Both the position numbers and the translations under genes were made by a program. This document shows positions 47,519 to 59,690 of a stretch of DNA of 64,000 nt, piece by piece (positions within the stretch are counted from its first letter, which is position 1; the number at the start of each line of letters is the position of its first letter). The notes beneath the pieces were generated by a model. The model saw only the letters and a list, made by a program, of their open reading frames with translations. It was not told the DNA's origin and did no database searches. The DNA is from Apoda limacodes (taxonomy: Eukaryota > Arthropoda > Insecta > Lepidoptera > Limacodidae), in NCBI GenBank assembly GCA_946406115.1, contig OX291545.1, positions 25,539,153 to 25,603,152 on the forward strand, read 5' to 3'.

Positions 47519-49385
47519 GCCAGCAAGCTATATGTGTCTGCAATTGTGCATGTAAATGTACTAAAATCATTACACATTACTATAGTAGTTGCATAAAATA
47601 ACATCAAATTCTAATGTAACTGACTTAAATGAAAATTAAATTTAATACGCGCTTTAAAAATTTGTAGTGTTGAAACTATAGTAACTTCCAGATAATAAAT
47701 CTTATTATAAATCAAAATCACATAGTAAGGTGATGCCCTAGAAAAACTCAAGTTTTATAACATATATTTTTTTTAATTCTTCAGAATACTTGAGACTAAA
47801 AACAGCGAATTTACGCGATCAAGCTGGTATCAAACCATCAAAAGCAATCAATTAATTTTAAAACATGTATTGCGATTGCCAACGATATTAGAAATATTGA
47901 AGTAAGTAGATAATAATGTTTCATAATAGTCTCGACTTTTATCTCCGACTTTCAAGAGACTTTTCCGTAAAATATTAATCTAAGAGAATTAATAATTTGT
48001 ACATTTTTAAAGAAAATTACTAATTATCATAAAAAAAACACTATGTTCAAATAAGATATTTGTGTTCAATTGTTTTATTGACTATTTAATACCTGAAATA
48101 CAGCGAGCTTAAAGAAAGCGTTAATCACTTCGCATAGAGGTATACATCTTCTACTTATTCTTCTGTATCTATATATGGATGACAATTTAACTTACATCGG
48201 TCCCTCATTGAGAGCGTGGTATGTGAGCTTTAGGATTCTACTTTTACAATGTGTCTCACTCAAGGTAGGAACCTTATTTCACACTATGGCTGGGCTATTT
48301 TCTAGCATCCTTTTATATGTGTCGTTCTAATCGTCAGTTGTTATATTTTTTTTAACATACGATGCGTTTTTTAATTTCACAGAAGTTTTCAGAGATCAGA
48401 TTCTGATCAGATGCAGGTGAGGACGTTAGAGACTTTTTTGGCTGAAAAATTAAAATTGAATATTGATATTTGGTTGAAAGGTTAAAACTTGCCATTAATT
48501 TAATTGGTTTTTTAATGTGCATTGGCCACGAATATTTTTTTTGCAGGATAAAAACCTACACAAAAAAGAGTAATAAAATAATAATATTTATCAGTGTCCT
48601 GTCCAATCCTGACTTATCTTTCTAGTTCGTCAGGAACTAGCAACTAGCTTTATTATTCTGTCCTCATAGTCTTTTAGTTTACCGTTTGATACTTTAAAGG
48701 TGGTTATGGTAATTGACGACGTTTGGGACCTTAGTCCTAAAGCTACCTTAATCTACCTTAGTCCTGATTGTGGCACCTGTCCTCTGTCACTCATGACTAA
48801 AGTGATGGGCAAAATAGGTAATCTTCATATTATAATCCTTTTGCTTAACCCAGCCACTGGTTTCCATCAGCCACCTTTCCAACCACAAGTTCCTTCCATT
48901 TCCTGGCAATTTCAATTTAAAAAACATTCTTTAGCGATAAGGCTGCTTTCTTCCTTTTTTGTAAACTTGCTTTTCTTGTTTTGAACTAAATTTAATAAGT
49001 GTAATAAAGTATATTCATACAAATATTCATTGAAACTGATTAAATTAATTTTCTTACTTTTTTAATTGTTAATGATTCATTTAGACTGGCGGAAAGAATA
49101 TAAATGAATAAATAACACAAACGTTTACTGTTGTGCCTTGTTAAAATTACACAGGCACGCCAGGCATGTGAAGAACGTTGCTTTCACGTGGATATTTCGA
49201 AAACGCATGACGTTTAAATTGACGATTTCATAAAATAATATTCAGTGATGTGCCGGCGTAGACGATTAGCCGCGGTAATGACACATAATGACAATAAATA
49301 TTCGGCACATTAACCGGTGTGTGTGACTATGCCTCCGGCCGCAATGCCAACGGGACTGCAGTTTTTGGACGAATATTTTATTAAA

Positions 49386-49530
49386 CGAATACAGTATGGG
49401 GTTCAGGAAGAAAGGATCGATTCGATTTTTTAAATAGTCGGATACGCTAGGAAAGTCCATGGTACTGCAAGCGTACACAGTGAACTTAATTGGCATCAAG
49501 CGGCCCATAAACTTGTTTGCCAACTTGAAA
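49386..49530 (+). mobile_element. CR1/Jockey-type 3' end copy, diverged
   Basis: ACAGTATGGGGTTCAGGAAG, AAAGGATCGATTCGATTTTT, GGCATCAAGCGGCCCATAAA and CTTGTTTGCCAACTTG match the family 3' end at lower identity than the copies at 16171 and 27205. Confidence 0.65.
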
Positions 49531-49984
49531 CATCACACCAATGATTATATCATTGCACATTACACTTCAATTCTAGTGACCTAAAAAACACTTAAAATGT
49601 AATGGGCAAAACATCTATCGATGTATTTGCAGAAGGGTCATTGAAATCCCTTTTCGACCACAATAATGAATTATCTTAATTAGTTTGCAACACAGAATTT
49701 ACGGGTGGCAACTATGGACACCTCACTACTGTGCATCTGAAAACCATATAAACTTGGTATTATTGAACACTGTAATACACTTTTTATATTCACGCAAACT
49801 ACATAATTCTTAAATTATAATTACGAAATCGAGTTTGTGTCTTTGTCCTCCTTTACGTCATACGAAGTAGATAGGTAGAAGAAATGGAGAAAAACATGTT
49901 ACTTTTTATCCCAGAATATTCAGAAATTTATGCAGGAACAATTTAAACAACGAATTCCACTGTGGACAAACTATACCTATCTAT

Positions 49985-50065
49985 ATCTATAACCAAGAAG
50001 TTGCATAAGAATCTTACGTTGATAACCGTATTTAGCGCGAGCGGAGCTGCGGGCTGAAGCTATTA
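49985..50065 (+). repeat. Tail of the interspersed repeat
   Basis: AAGTTGCATAAGAATCTTAC, GTTGATAACCGTATTTAGCG and CGAGCGGAGCTGCGGGCTGA parallel the end of the copy at 4169-4588, in the same orientation. Confidence 0.5.
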
Positions 50066-51741
50066 TTGAATTCCTCATTACTTTAAAATACCAAAGTTAT
50101 TTAAATAAATTCCGTCCATTAGTAAAATGACTGTGTTATGAAGTGTCATCCATTAAATGTCTCATTACGGTAAACGATACAAAAAAAATGGCAAAGAGTT
50201 ACCGGTCACGATGTTTAACCATTTTTCACTTATACCTTAAGGCATGGACCGTGGTGCATGGCTTGTGCCGTGACTGTTATGCCACACGCCACGCGACTCG
50301 CTCGTCAATTACCATTAAGGACTTAACAATCATTGGGGTCTGTAACGAAAAATAGAGAGGACTCTAAAAAAGCCACGAAAAAATATTATAAGCTATGAAA
50401 AACTACTATTATAAAGTGAGCTATGTAGTAGTAGCTCTAAGTATGGACTACTTACATTTTTTGCCTTGAACTTTGTACGCCCCATTGCAGGGGCACAAGC
50501 CTTTTCTTGAAAAAAATGGCTAAGGCCATTGAGAGACCATCGCGCTTGCCTAGTGGAAATTGGCGGAATGATGTCATTTGAAATTTTATATTTTTTTAGC
50601 ATTAAAATTGAGATAGAGGCTCTTACTAAATCTACTCCGACATAACATATTTAACTTCAATTTTGCGTTTTACTTTCAGTTAGTAGGCATAGTTTTACAC
50701 GTATGGTAGGTAATATAATGTAGAATTTCTATTTTAGCAAAAGTATTTTTTTCTAAATCCTTTTAAAATGTGAGAACGTGTGGGCAACGGCCCGCATTGT
50801 TAATACTTTTTAAACGGTTTTATAAAGTTACTGACTGGCTGGACGGACTGGCAAGTAATAATTGTCATCCTTCGCGCGCATGCGTGAAGAAGAAAATCGA
50901 GTAGGCCGCGCCGGATTTTCAATTTTTTTTTTTCTCTGATTTTGAGACTGAATTTGTAAACATGCATATTTTCTGTTCTTATATTTTATAAAATAAGTGT
51001 AAATTAATGTACAAAATGTATATAAATCTTACTCTACATAAAGTAAATAGTGTACTACAATAGTTTGTGTATGTAGTGCATAAAACTGTGTGAATGAATT
51101 GTGTAAATAGACTTCTATGTTTTCTTTTGGGTGAGTTAGTATTACTTAATTCCACAAACGGATTAGCTACTAATTTTTTTAGGCTCTATATGGCTCTATG
51201 TACATATAGAACATTATATAGTTTTGGCGTCCCAACTATTAAAGTAATGATTAGTTTGAGTTTCTCACTAATTTCTACAAAAAAATGCCCTGCCCACAAA
51301 AAAAAAGGTAAAATTAATTTTTTTAAAGAAAGAAGTAGGTAATTAAAAAATAAGTCGAATTTAAAGGATTAATTTTGGTTATTAATTATTTTTAATTCTC
51401 TTTTTGACTTTTCTGGAAGTATGAATGGAAATATTATCTACAAACACCGCTTGATACAGCACTGGTTACTGGATTCACCAGAGTAAAAAATGCGCTGGAT
51501 CCAGCTGGATTGTTGGATCGCGAATCCAGCATTACAATCCCTAGTCGCGATACCTGCTCGTACTTGGCCGGTTTTATTTTTGATAAACCACAGTGCGAAA
51601 TACTTATTTGGAATAGAAAGCTGTGTTAGTTAATAATCTGTGCTGTTAATATCACATTTTAATTAAGAATATATAAATATAAAACATACTGTAAATAAGT
51701 CACATTCTCAATTTTAGTCAAATTAAATTATTATTTTTCAG

Positions 51742-51838
51742 GGTCCCACAGCTAGATGGCATAAACGGAGCTCTTGTAGTTTCGTCATGCGACATGCAAT
51801 CCAAAAAGACAGGCAATAAGCATTTAAGACAGGCCTAA
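51742..51838 (+). CDS. Putative terminal exon, unknown protein
   Basis: A good acceptor (ATTATTTTTCAG) is followed by a phase-2 entry and 31 codons, VPQLDGINGALVVSSCDM then QSKKTGNKHLRQA, to TAA at 51836-51838. Composition and frame look coding in an otherwise AT-rich stretch. No upstream exon was matched, and the protein is not recognised. Chance remains possible for so short a frame. Confidence 0.35.
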
Positions 51839-52917
51839 GGTTTATAGTAAAAAAAAAAACTACAATTTTTTTTTAGAGTACTAACTAACTTATAATCAGC
51901 TGTTGGGTTTATGTTCCCCGAGAAAGTCAAAGTATTTAAGTTCAATATAATTTTTTTACTTAAATTCTTATGATTTCCTTTCCAAAATGCTTCTTTTTAG
52001 TATACCTACCCCTATGTATTTTATCAATCCTGTATTTTAGAGTCGCCATGCACTGCTAACTGTAATAGAACTATAATATAAGAGAACCACGAGTTAATAT
52101 GTAGACTGCTTTTTTTATCAATATTACTAACTTTTTTTTTTAATACGTTTAAAGGGTCAAGAAGTATAAATTCCCAATATGGTATTGCGAAGTGTGTCCT
52201 AGGCGTTACAATCGCAATGTCTCGGTCCGGCCGCCAAAGGTGACTGTAATGAGGCTGGCGCGTGCCTCGACACGTCCTTTAATAAGACGACTAAAAGTCT
52301 GCCAGTTACAAGGTTTAGGGCACTCATGTGCCTTTTGCCATGGTGTAATACAACATTTATAAAGAAATCGGTATGTTAAACATTTCGTATTCGACCCACA
52401 CACTGTACCCTGGATTTACTCTATATTTGAGTAACGGATTGTTAGGATTTATGACTTTTTGCAAAAAAACATTTAAAAAAAAAATCAAAACATCATTATT
52501 TTTTTATATTTGCAAAGATTTTCTACTAGATCCCACTTCGTCAAGCCATCTAATTGAAGAATGGAAGAAAGTGCGTTAGAGAAAGCAAGGACTTACACCT
52601 TGGAGCGTTTTTTAGACCCGCAGACTGGCGGGGGACATATACCGATTTATTTACCTGCGACTTCATAAATATTTTTTAGGGACTAGGGACCCAGTTCTGA
52701 AACACAAAATATTTTTCATCACATTTACTCGTAAACAGTGTCATTACGTACAGAAAAAGCGAGAACCTACTAATACCTTAATTACTCCCATGGGCTTTTC
52801 CGTTGTAAATTTAACTTTTTTCAAAGCAGAGCGCGCGTTAATAGAACTCCTGGAAGGTAATGACGCGCCTATTCTGTCAAGTATGTATAAAGCTCTCTGT
52901 TCAAAATATGAAATAAC

Positions 52918-53106
52918 CAATTACAAGTTTTAACTTCAACAAAATCTTTTTAATTCATTAATTCTCTGGATCTTCTAGAATTTATGAATTAAAAAGATTT
53001 GGTTGAAGTTAAAACTTATAATTGCTAATGCAATGCAAATTCTTTAGATATCTAGAGAATTTATGAATTAAAAAGATTTGGTTGAAGTTAAAACTTGTAA
53101 TTGCTC
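52918..53106. repeat. 48 bp inverted repeat plus a third, direct copy
   Basis: The left arm 52918-52970 (AATTACAAGTTTTAACTTCA and on) is the reverse complement of 52979-53026, and a second right-hand copy follows at 53057-53106. Left arm and second copy differ at only about two positions over 48. Only about 8 nt separate the first pair, so the strand can fold into a long hairpin. Confidence 0.8.
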
Positions 53107-53242
53107 ATCTGGCATCTGGCAGTGGTGTTGTTTTCTCTACTTAAGTACTTGAATTAAATTAAAATGATTAACTCTTGCCAACAAGCAACTACCACACCAA
53201 GTGTGTTGCAACAGTTGCGTGCAGTATTAACATGTTATTATT

Positions 53243-53440
53243 AGTGTTCCGTAGCCAAATTGCAATGGAACCCTTAATAGTTTTATCATATTCGTCTGTA
53301 TTCCAGGCGTCACAGCCTAATAATTGAATTGATTAAAATGAAATTTTACTACAGAGTTTTGTAATTAGATTAGGAAAAAATATAGCAATCAATTAAAGTA
53401 AGGGACGGATTTTTGGCGCGACCCTATTGTGTGAGGTACC
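53243..53440 (+). repeat. 'GTTCCGTAGCCAAATTGC' interspersed repeat
   Basis: GTGTTCCGTAGCCAAATTGC, AATGGAACCCTTAATAG and TTCGTCTGTA form the opening of a non-coding repeat common in lepidopteran genomes. The right limit is uncertain. Confidence 0.4.
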
Positions 53441-53827
53441 GTTGAATAGGTCGATAAAAATGCATTAGGGTTTCTTAAAATCTTCTATTTTGCGAGGCAT
53501 TGGATATATTAAAAATATTTATGTACTCAATACATTTTAATCTTAAACTAAGTATATATAATAACAATGTTTCAAATACAAAAACCTTACAATTTATAAA
53601 TTAAGCTGTGATTCTTACGAGCTTATCAAAATACCTTTGACTGGCACGGATTCTCTTCAAAAAGTTAAATAAATTATGTAAATATAATTTAAAATATCTA
53701 TTTCGAGAAAAAGGTGAGTAAACTATACATACCTGCATTTGTGTGCGAAACCTGAGTGTTGAAGCCGCTCTTAATGACTTACAATTGCTATATTAAAGTA
53801 CTCAAAGCTTGTTAAGAGTGTGGTGTG

Positions 53828-53940
53828 ACTGTAATCAATGTATTTCGGAAATTAAGAAAAGTTCTTATTGGTACACGCCGATCTCTAACCTCCGCCACTC
53901 AGGAAGCAAAGTGTAATCGAAACCCATTGTCCACCACCGA
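53828..53940 (-). mobile_element. Inverted SINE head and body
   Basis: On the - strand: TCGGTGGTGGACAATGGGTT, CACTTTGCTTCCTGAGTGGC, GGAGGTTAGAGATCGGCGTG, TACCAATAAG. It has the same head as the copies at 25024 and 44975, and the body is cut short. Confidence 0.65.
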
Positions 53941-56900
53941 CTTACTAGGCTTACTTGCAATGCTCATAGTAAATATTGTCTACATATAAAAAAAACAGCA
54001 GAAAATTTAAAGGCTAAATTAACAGTTATATAATAGCAATTCCACACTCTATATGAGTGAGTCACATACATCCTTGTAAAAAAATAAATAAAGAGACAGA
54101 ACTAATTTACTTTCTCTCTTCGAGCTGACTGGAAAGTACAAGACCAACGTATGATCCATAGTACCTCGGCCTCGAAGGTTGCAAGCGGAGGAATCTGCTG
54201 TGTCATACAGCGGATGCCTCAGTCTGATGGCTGTACCTTATATCACAGCAACATTTGGACGGCAAATCGAAAAAACTGGTTTGGATAATGGTAGTACTTC
54301 CAAAATATAAAAGGTTTCTCTTTTAAAAGATTCTCGGTACGATGTATAACAATACTAATTTTGGTAGGTATCTTTTATATATTCCGTGTAATTTAGTTAT
54401 CGAGGCACAAGTCTGGCCAGTGAAAATATTTATTTACATTTATGATGAAGTACATAGGTGCAATTTAAAAACTTGTGCTAATCTTAACATTCGTTACTTA
54501 TCATTATTTTCAGCAAAAAAGAAAATTTCGATACATTTTTTTTTAATAATCTTAAGAAAATTGCTTCGGAGGCTCCTATTGAGGTGTGTTCTTTTAAGAG
54601 AATACGATTCGCGGCGACTCGTAGCGAGCTTCATACAAACGAATTTCTAATTTGTTTATGATATTTACTAATCCATCACTGTGTAATTTCTTGGTCATAA
54701 TCCCAAGCCGAATACCTATATCTGCGGTTTTCCAAAATCTTATAAACGACAGTGCGTCTAGTCAGTAATAAATTTGAATTGTATGAAGCAGGCGCTCCAA
54801 ATCAATTTATTGCTCAAGGTACACGCAGTTTTTGAAAATAATTAGATGCCACTGGCACCATTTGTTATTTTTATTTTATAAGTGTGATTTTTGAGACTAT
54901 TATATGTTCGAACAAATAACTTTTGACTCTATTTCAGTCATGTTCCGTAAGGCCTAAGTTAACCATAATTTTTAAGCTAGATTCTTATAATTGTAAAAGA
55001 TAAAAATGGTTACCCCTCTATATCGGACATCTAAATTTTACCTTTAGTAAACGCGACTGGGTACAGGCATTATTGCAATATAAATTGTTAAAAGATCCTA
55101 TAATTTAAAAAAAGCAATGATTTAAGTAGAAGCAAGAATTTCACTATTCAAACAAGATAAAATTAAAATCTGATATAAATTCGGTAGCAGTTATTAAATA
55201 ATAAAAGAACCCAAACACATCTGATTACACATAAACTTGCAAGAACAAAGATCGAAAATAACATTAATAAAACAAGAAACAATAAAAAGTAACTCCTTGA
55301 CTAATAACCGTACACTCGATCCGCGACGCGACCGGGCCTATATCTGGTGGTCACATCTCATAGCCTCTTGGTAGTATCGCATTACATGTAAAATATTTAT
55401 TATTTATAGCGTATAATTAATAAAAACATACAGGAGCCATAAAAACAAGTAGCCAACAGGAAGATATAATAACTCAATCCGCGGGTCCATCGCTTGGCTC
55501 GATTTGTTAAATGTCTAGATTGCATCTGTGCGCCCGTGCAGCCAATATAACCAGCAATGTATACGGTTATTCCCTTGTAGTAGCTTAATGTCTTCACACG
55601 ATGTTATCCATAGCTTAGCTTATAGTTGTCATAGGTGATTGTTCGTTGGGTATTCAAAAAGTGATGAAGTTAATGTCGTAATAAATGTGGGGCTATTGTA
55701 GCCTTGAGAACTTTATTTGCCTATAATATAGATAAAAGTAAATAAACATTAATAAGCTCTCAGCATAAATTGATACGTAATGTATGCAATTTTAGCACCA
55801 TGCGTGCAGAAGACGTAAAAGTGTACGAATAATATAAAAGTGTTTTGACTATTTTTGGATGTTTGTGATTCAATCACGTTAGCTGAAATGATTTGGTTCA
55901 CATTAGGGGTATATGCCTAAAAAAAAAACCGGACAGACATGACGAAACCCAAAACATGATTGCGTATACTTTTTTATTTGATATTTTTTTTTGAAAAGTG
56001 CTTTATAAAGTTTATTCAGCAAGTTTTACTCAAGCTTCAAATTATTAAAAAACATATACCAGATATCGGTCGTGGTCGTGACGGACAACTTTTCCTATTG
56101 ATTTTAAACAATAATGTTTTGATACTTTCACATAATCTTGGAAATAGGAACTATACTTTTCCCCTTCTAGTGCACTTGATTCTATATTTATTCATCTCGC
56201 TTCCTCAGTCTTATATTGTCACACTCTTTTTATAGATACCTGTTATTCATAAGCTAATTTCTTTTTCTTGGTGTGGTTTATATGCCACGCCGTCTACTAG
56301 TGGATGGACTATGTGCAGTAATTCGCCATTGGCTGCTTTTTCTTCCGTTTCTGATGGAAAGCGTCATTTATGATGTGAAATTCTTCAAAGTAGCTTAGTA
56401 TCTTAAACTAAGTATTAGTTCAAAAAAGACAGAACTTTATTTATTATTGTACCTACTATTTGATGGGATTCTTGTCTATAATAGTGGAAATTGAAATTTT
56501 AATAAAGACTGATTGTTCCAATCGGGACTATCACACGACCTCTGAGATCTACAAACCTCATTTTGAACAAGTCATAGGTTAAATAGGTAAACTATTTTTT
56601 TAAATACTAACTAGCTAATTTAGTTTTTATCTTGTATGAGTTATTTTAATTTAGGACACTACAAAATTTAGAAAAAAAAGGTTCGATTAGGAATTCGATA
56701 AATGTCTTCCTCGTCGTTTAAGAAATTGCAACATAAAAAATATATACCTACTATTAAAAGCGTCATACTCCGAAAGTTACAAAAATTATAGTTATATATA
56801 ATACTATAATATTAAGGGTTTGCAACCCTTGTTGATGATGCACTACAATGACTCGAATAACATTAAGAAAACGAGCAGAGCTCGGTCTTCCAGGTATTAG

Positions 56901-57008
56901 AATTTAAAAGAGCGACTGCTGAAGAGTTTCTTTTGCCCTTTCATCTTACCATCACGTCACTTTGACTTGGAAACGGAAGTAATTTTTAGTTTATTGATTT
57001 CAAGAGTG
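53941..57008. other. No gene seen
   Basis: AT-rich with many short ORFs (54342-54650, 55400-55597, 55960-56235), none with a recognisable domain. Confidence 0.45.
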
Positions 57009-57034
57009 ATATATATATATATATATATATATAT
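57009..57034. repeat. AT dinucleotide microsatellite
   Basis: An uninterrupted run of 13 AT units. It lies just upstream of the coding-like stretch at 57073. Confidence 0.9.
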
Positions 57035-57072
57035 TATACATCACTTGAGAAATAAGCATTTGAATTTAAGCC

Positions 57073-57287
57073 AGGTTGCTGAAAATGCCTTGAGGCTGAC
57101 GCAAAAGTCGACTATTTCAACTTCGCAGTTATCTACATCAAAAGGACCGCTTATAAACGATTCTTATCTGATGGATGTATACGATTCAGAGGAAATATTG
57201 GAGGCAAAACAAGACCTTCTATCTCGACAAGTTCACTGTTCTCTAATAAACTTCCTTGAAAATAATCGAATTCTCGAAAAGATATAG
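57073..57287 (+). CDS. Putative terminal coding stretch, unknown
   Basis: The frame reads VAENALRLTQKSTISTSQLS, then GPLINDSYLMDVYDSEEILE, AKQDLLSRQVHCSLINFLEN and NRILEKI, stopping at 57285-57287 (TAG). It is hydrophilic, with a helical, acidic end, and looks like the C-terminus of a real protein. The left limit is unclear: a CAG at 57070-57072 could be an acceptor, but the polypyrimidine tract is poor, and the frame is open further left through the AT run. Not recognised. Confidence 0.35.
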
Positions 57288-58122
57288 CGGTAGTAGCCTG
57301 AATTCTACCCACCTCGATTTTAAGGAAAACTGGATAGAAGAAACAACACTTGAATGATAGATGGATTGATGGGAGATATTACATATAAAGCACCTTAGGC
57401 CAGTGAGATCACATCAGAGGCAGAGTTGTGGCGATGGGCTCACTACTTATCACACACACAATACAGTAGTGGTGGGTAAAAAGTGGCTATTCCGTTCATT
57501 ATGGGGTGGGTAAACAAACGTCTAGCCACCGGTTAACTCCTTCTGGGCAATGAGACTACTATCCAATTATTATATAAAATAATTAATAAAATAGGTATAT
57601 AAAAAAACATTACAATTAAAATTATTACGTAACAGTTAGGTAAGTAGGTTGCAAAATAATATTAAAAATTATGTGGTAAGTACTTTATTCGTATTTAGCT
57701 AATTAAAAAATACAGCAAAATTTAAAATTTATAAAATCTCGGAAATATTTGTTTTGAACTTTTATGGCGTATAAAATAAAATATGATTATTAGCATAGGT
57801 TTGAAAACATGATTAAAACTTTCATCTTCATCGAAAGCTTAGGTGATATTTTAGTGATGTGATTTAGGTTGTTGGGAAATATTATCGTAATTATTAGAAT
57901 ACCTATTTATAAAAGTATAATCGCAATATTTAAGGCTAAAGTAGATTAGTATTTATTAATTTGCTCTCTGAGGAACAAATTATTATTAAATACCAATAAA
58001 TCATCTCAGGTAATTCAAGCACTGACTTCCGTTAGATCGCTCGAGTCATTTTAAATAAATAATCTCCAAAGATTCGAATTGGAATAAATTAAACATTAGA
58101 ATTTCCTTCCTGTCCAATAAAA

Positions 58123-58166
58123 ATGGCAGCGGACAGTATCATATCGCGCAGAAAACCGGCTGAGTC
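58123..58166 (+). CDS. Possible first coding exon
   Basis: ATG in a good context (AAAATGG) opens MAADSIISRRKPAES and meets a consensus donor GTAAGTC after 44 nt (phase 2). The short exon resembles the first exon of shu in layout. No following exon was found within the window, and chance cannot be excluded. Confidence 0.3.
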
Positions 58167-58792
58167 GTAAGTCTAACAAATAAAATAATTCCTGAGTAAA
58201 ATATACACACTAATGTGACTAATATTATAATATCTGGTGTTCGGAATATCTACTAGCATGGCGGGAAGATTTAGGTGCGGTTCGGGACTAGGGGATGCGA
58301 GAGGTAACCAATTTGTAATTTTTTTTTTTTCGTTTGTTTCACTTTTCAAAATACCACTTGGTACAATGAGTATTTAACATATGTCAGAAAAAAAAATCTA
58401 TGATCATTTTTATGCAATAAAACCTTACACCCAATAGTTTAGGTATTATCAGTTTTACATTACATACATAGATTTTGGTTACAGATACCAAAAAAAATTC
58501 TACAGATAAATTTGGATAATATTTACTCTGCTTTTCGTTAAGTAGTGAATGTATGTGTGTACATATTTCTCCGGTTTTATTCCTAATAGTGGCTGCGATG
58601 AATACACACCCACATCATAATGTGGGAAATAACCGTTTTTCCAAATACAGCTTCCCTTTATTTTTCCATGAACAAATTTTAAAATGAGCCCCTTAAATTA
58701 ATATCATTATGACATTATTTTACTTTTATTATTTCAATTGAAACTGCTCTAAAATACTTAAATTAGCATGTCTCATCTTACTTTTGTTCTGC

Positions 58793-59235
58793 GGCTAGAT
58801 ATCGCCTGTAAACAGAACTGATGACGAGCTCAGAGAATTCCAAGAACTCCAGACGATTCCAAATTCACAAGCGAAGAGATTTTGCGTCCCTGTGTCCTGT
58901 ATGTGTTCTGGCTCTTGTATAATGGGGCTGTGGGGGTGTTCTGAGGCTATTTTCGAAATCATGCAACATTTTTTTCTACATCGCACCGCTCGTCAACGGC
59001 AGGGAATTTATTCTCGCACCACAGAACCAGAATGGTCGCACACTGTTTGGTTTTACAGATGTTTCATCCCGCAAGCTAGGTTGTCTCTAGATACAAAAGT
59101 TTGGGTTGTTCAATAAGGGAGTAATTAGATTTTTGAAGGGTAGGCAGTATGCAAGTAATGTATCTGGTTTTGCTAGGCTACGATAACCACGTTAGGCAAG
59201 ATGTAAGTTTGTTTGTCACCTTGGAAGTATAAAAA
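58793..59235 (+). pseudogene. CR1/Jockey reverse transcriptase C-terminus and 3' end
   Basis: GATTTTGCGTCCCTGTGTCC, CTTGTATAATGGGGCTGTG, CTACATCGCACCGCTCGTCA and TTAGATTTTTGAAGGGTAGG follow the order of the large copy from about 15770 to 16165. Several insertions and stops. Ends in a short A run. Confidence 0.7.
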
Positions 59236-59444
59236 AACTCTGTACATACCTACGATATACATTATTCAAATAAGGATTGACTAACTTACACTTCTCAGAA
59301 TTGAATCTCAAATACTTAAAATTAGATTTTTAAAAGTAAGATTGGTGATGTATATTGAATCAAAATATGTATTTTAAAAACAAGTTTGCTGATAAACATA
59401 AATATATTGAATTAATATCTCAAAAACTACTTGGGTTTGGCTGT

Positions 59445-59690
59445 ACATTGCATGAAGTTGACATGCGCGCGCGCAGCAGCCAGCGCCTGCTCATAAACCG
59501 CGGGACCACACGCGGGCGGAGGTGTGAAGGCAGCGCAAGCGCCCCGGGGGCCGCGGCATAACTCACGAGCAGCGGGGCGCCGGCCATTCATACCTACCTG
59601 GACGATGCGCCCGCGCACCGACTATTCCACCTAACGAAGCACTACGGTGCACCCAGACACTCTGTCTGCTCCATTTCGGCTCTGATCATC
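59445..59690 (-). promoter_or_regulatory. CpG-rich island with a possible first-exon donor
   Basis: The most GC-rich stretch of the window (GCGCGCGCAGCAGCCAGCGC, CCCGGGGGCCGCGGC). On the - strand GGCGCATCGTCCAG is followed by GTAGGTATG, a good donor, so a non-coding first exon about 59690-59600 transcribed leftward is conceivable. The ORFs over it on both strands look like GC-rich artefacts. Confidence 0.35.

Larger units (their letters stand above)
47519..51741. other. Mostly unassigned, retroposon scraps only
   Basis: Holds a CR1 3' end at 49386-49530, a repeat tail at 49985-50065 and an inverted 'AAGTGCGAGTCGG' fragment at 51535-51580. The ORFs at 48700-48984, 49266-49523 and 50143-50355 show no domain. 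Exons leading to 51742 may be hidden here. Confidence 0.45.

Noticed and set aside
52206..52403. ORF with CITPWQKAHECPKPCNWQ as a conserved zinc-finger gene
   Set aside because: Looks promising by Cys content, but no family was recognised and no splice sites frame it. Left unannotated.
59355..59618. GC-rich ORFs on both strands at 59.4-59.6 kb
   Set aside because: Open frames on both strands reflect lack of AT-rich stops, with Arg/Ala/Gly-rich meaningless text.
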